A DNA stretch of 32,084 nucleotides, taken from assembly GCA_017435305.1 (NCBI GenBank), contig JAFSFH010000011.1, forward strand, positions 1 through 32,084, written 5' to 3'. Below are positions 31,786 through 32,084 of the stretch, one piece after another; position 1 is the first letter of the stretch, and every line of letters starts with the position of its first letter. Under the pieces are notes generated by a model. The model had not been told where the DNA came from and made no database searches. It worked only from the letters and a program-made list of their open reading frames with translations. The translations under genes were made by a program, and so were the position numbers. This stretch comes from Clostridia bacterium. GTDB taxonomy: Bacteria > Bacillota_A > Clostridia > Oscillospirales > Acutalibacteraceae.

Positions 31786-31975
31786 GTAGGGACGACCATC
31801 GGTCGTCCGCGGGCGGATGGTATCCGCCCCTACGAATCCTAATCCCACCTCGGCGCGTGTCCGTAGGGGACGGTCTCCCGTCCCGCCTGCGGGCGGATGT
31901 GGGCACCCGCCCCTACGAATCCTATCCCCACCTCGGCGCGTGACCGTAGGGGCGGGCGTCCCCGACCGCCCGTAA
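31786..31975. repeat. Three-unit palindromic repeat with GTAGGGG/CCCCTAC ends
   Basis: Three units begin GTAGGG; the first two end CCCCTAC (31786-31832 and 31863-31915) and a third starts at 31946. A 43-base segment is directly repeated at 31827-31869 and 31910-31952 with only a few differences, an offset of 83 bases. Each unit holds its own hairpin, such as GACGACC-ATC-GGTCGTC and GGGACGG-TCTC-CCGTCCC. The stretch shows no gene on either strand. Confidence 0.65.
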
Positions 31976-32025
31976 GCCTCCCTCCCCGAGGGAGGTGGCC
32001 GAGCGCAAGCGAGGTCGGAGGGAGT
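31976..32025 (+). repeat. Bipartite palindromic repeat, copy 3
   Basis: Stem CCTCCCTC/GAGGGAGG (31977-31984 with 31988-31995), spacer TGGC, core CGAGCGCAAGCGAGG, tail GTCGGAGGGAGT. It is the closest match in layout and core to the copy at 11-61. Confidence 0.7.
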
Positions 32026-32036
32026 AAAACGCGCAA

Positions 32037-32084
32037 ACTCCCTCAGTCACGGCTTCGCCGTGACAGCTCCCTCAAAGAGGGAGC
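32037..32084 (-). repeat. Bipartite palindromic repeat, copy 4 (reaches the window edge)
   Basis: Read on the minus strand: stem GCTCCCTC/GAGGGAGC, spacer TGT, core CACGGC-GAA-GCCGTG, then AC and the tail TGAGGGAGT. The element may continue past the window. Confidence 0.7.

Noticed and set aside
31786..32084. CRISPR array
   Set aside because: Repeats are imperfect, internally palindromic and of unequal spacing, with no constant 28-36 base repeat and no cas genes.

Overview
The window reads as chromosome from a GC-rich, low-redundancy member of the Clostridia (Firmicutes), most likely an Oscillospirales/Ruminococcaceae-type gut anaerobe. The reasons are strong AGGAGG ribosome sites before almost every gene, sigma-A promoters of the Firmicutes type, the PDZ/radical-SAM DUF512 gene next to der, Na+-pump decarboxylase subunits, a clostridial F420-ligase-like protein, and dispersed palindromic repeats of the kind that litter these genomes. 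No rRNA, tRNA, CRISPR array or insertion sequence was found. Placement below class level is inference.

Layout. 1-236: two copies of a bipartite palindromic repeat and two terminators. 237-2941 (minus): a compact phage-derived cassette (tail-fibre/baseplate-like protein, XhlA-like membrane protein, r1t-type holin, amidase endolysin) behind a consensus promoter with a LexA/SOS box in its spacer. 2962-3801: a cysteine-rich protein with a possible late-sporulation promoter. 3924-8355: pcrA, then oadB and oadG of a sodium-pump decarboxylase. 8524-14304: a tightly packed six-gene minus-strand run (DUF512 protein, der, plsY, gpsA, pyridoxal-type kinase, ECF transporter S component). 14305-14655: a repeat and a terminator. 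14656-15418: yceD-rpmF. 15469-18181: pgi, a P-loop protein and an F420-ligase-like protein. 18316-22468: dacF diverging from murC, which overlaps a MATE exporter gene. 22527-23206: a small Xre regulator with a membrane protein. 23245-25199: mnmA and a 1-phosphofructokinase gene. 25359-27467: an ECF sigma factor with a membrane-anchored serpin. 27550-31622: mfd and pth. 31786-32084: two families of palindromic repeats.

How the genes work together. Most of the window is housekeeping: envelope synthesis (murC, dacF, plsY, gpsA), translation and RNA care (der, rpmF, mnmA, pth), DNA repair (pcrA, mfd) and glycolysis (pgi, pfkB-type kinase). Two parts stand out. First, the ECF sigma gene is translationally coupled to a single-pass membrane protein whose outer domain is a serpin. 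It sits behind an ECF-type promoter (TGAAAC, 16 bases, CGGC). This looks like a protease-sensing sigma/anti-sigma pair in which sensor and inhibitor are one molecule, by analogy with the lysozyme-binding anti-sigma RsiV. Second, the stand-alone lysis/tail-fibre cassette has an SOS-type promoter followed at once by a terminator-like hairpin and a possible leaderless 44-codon ORF. This suggests a domesticated, damage-induced lysis or release module. Both are inferences from sequence layout.
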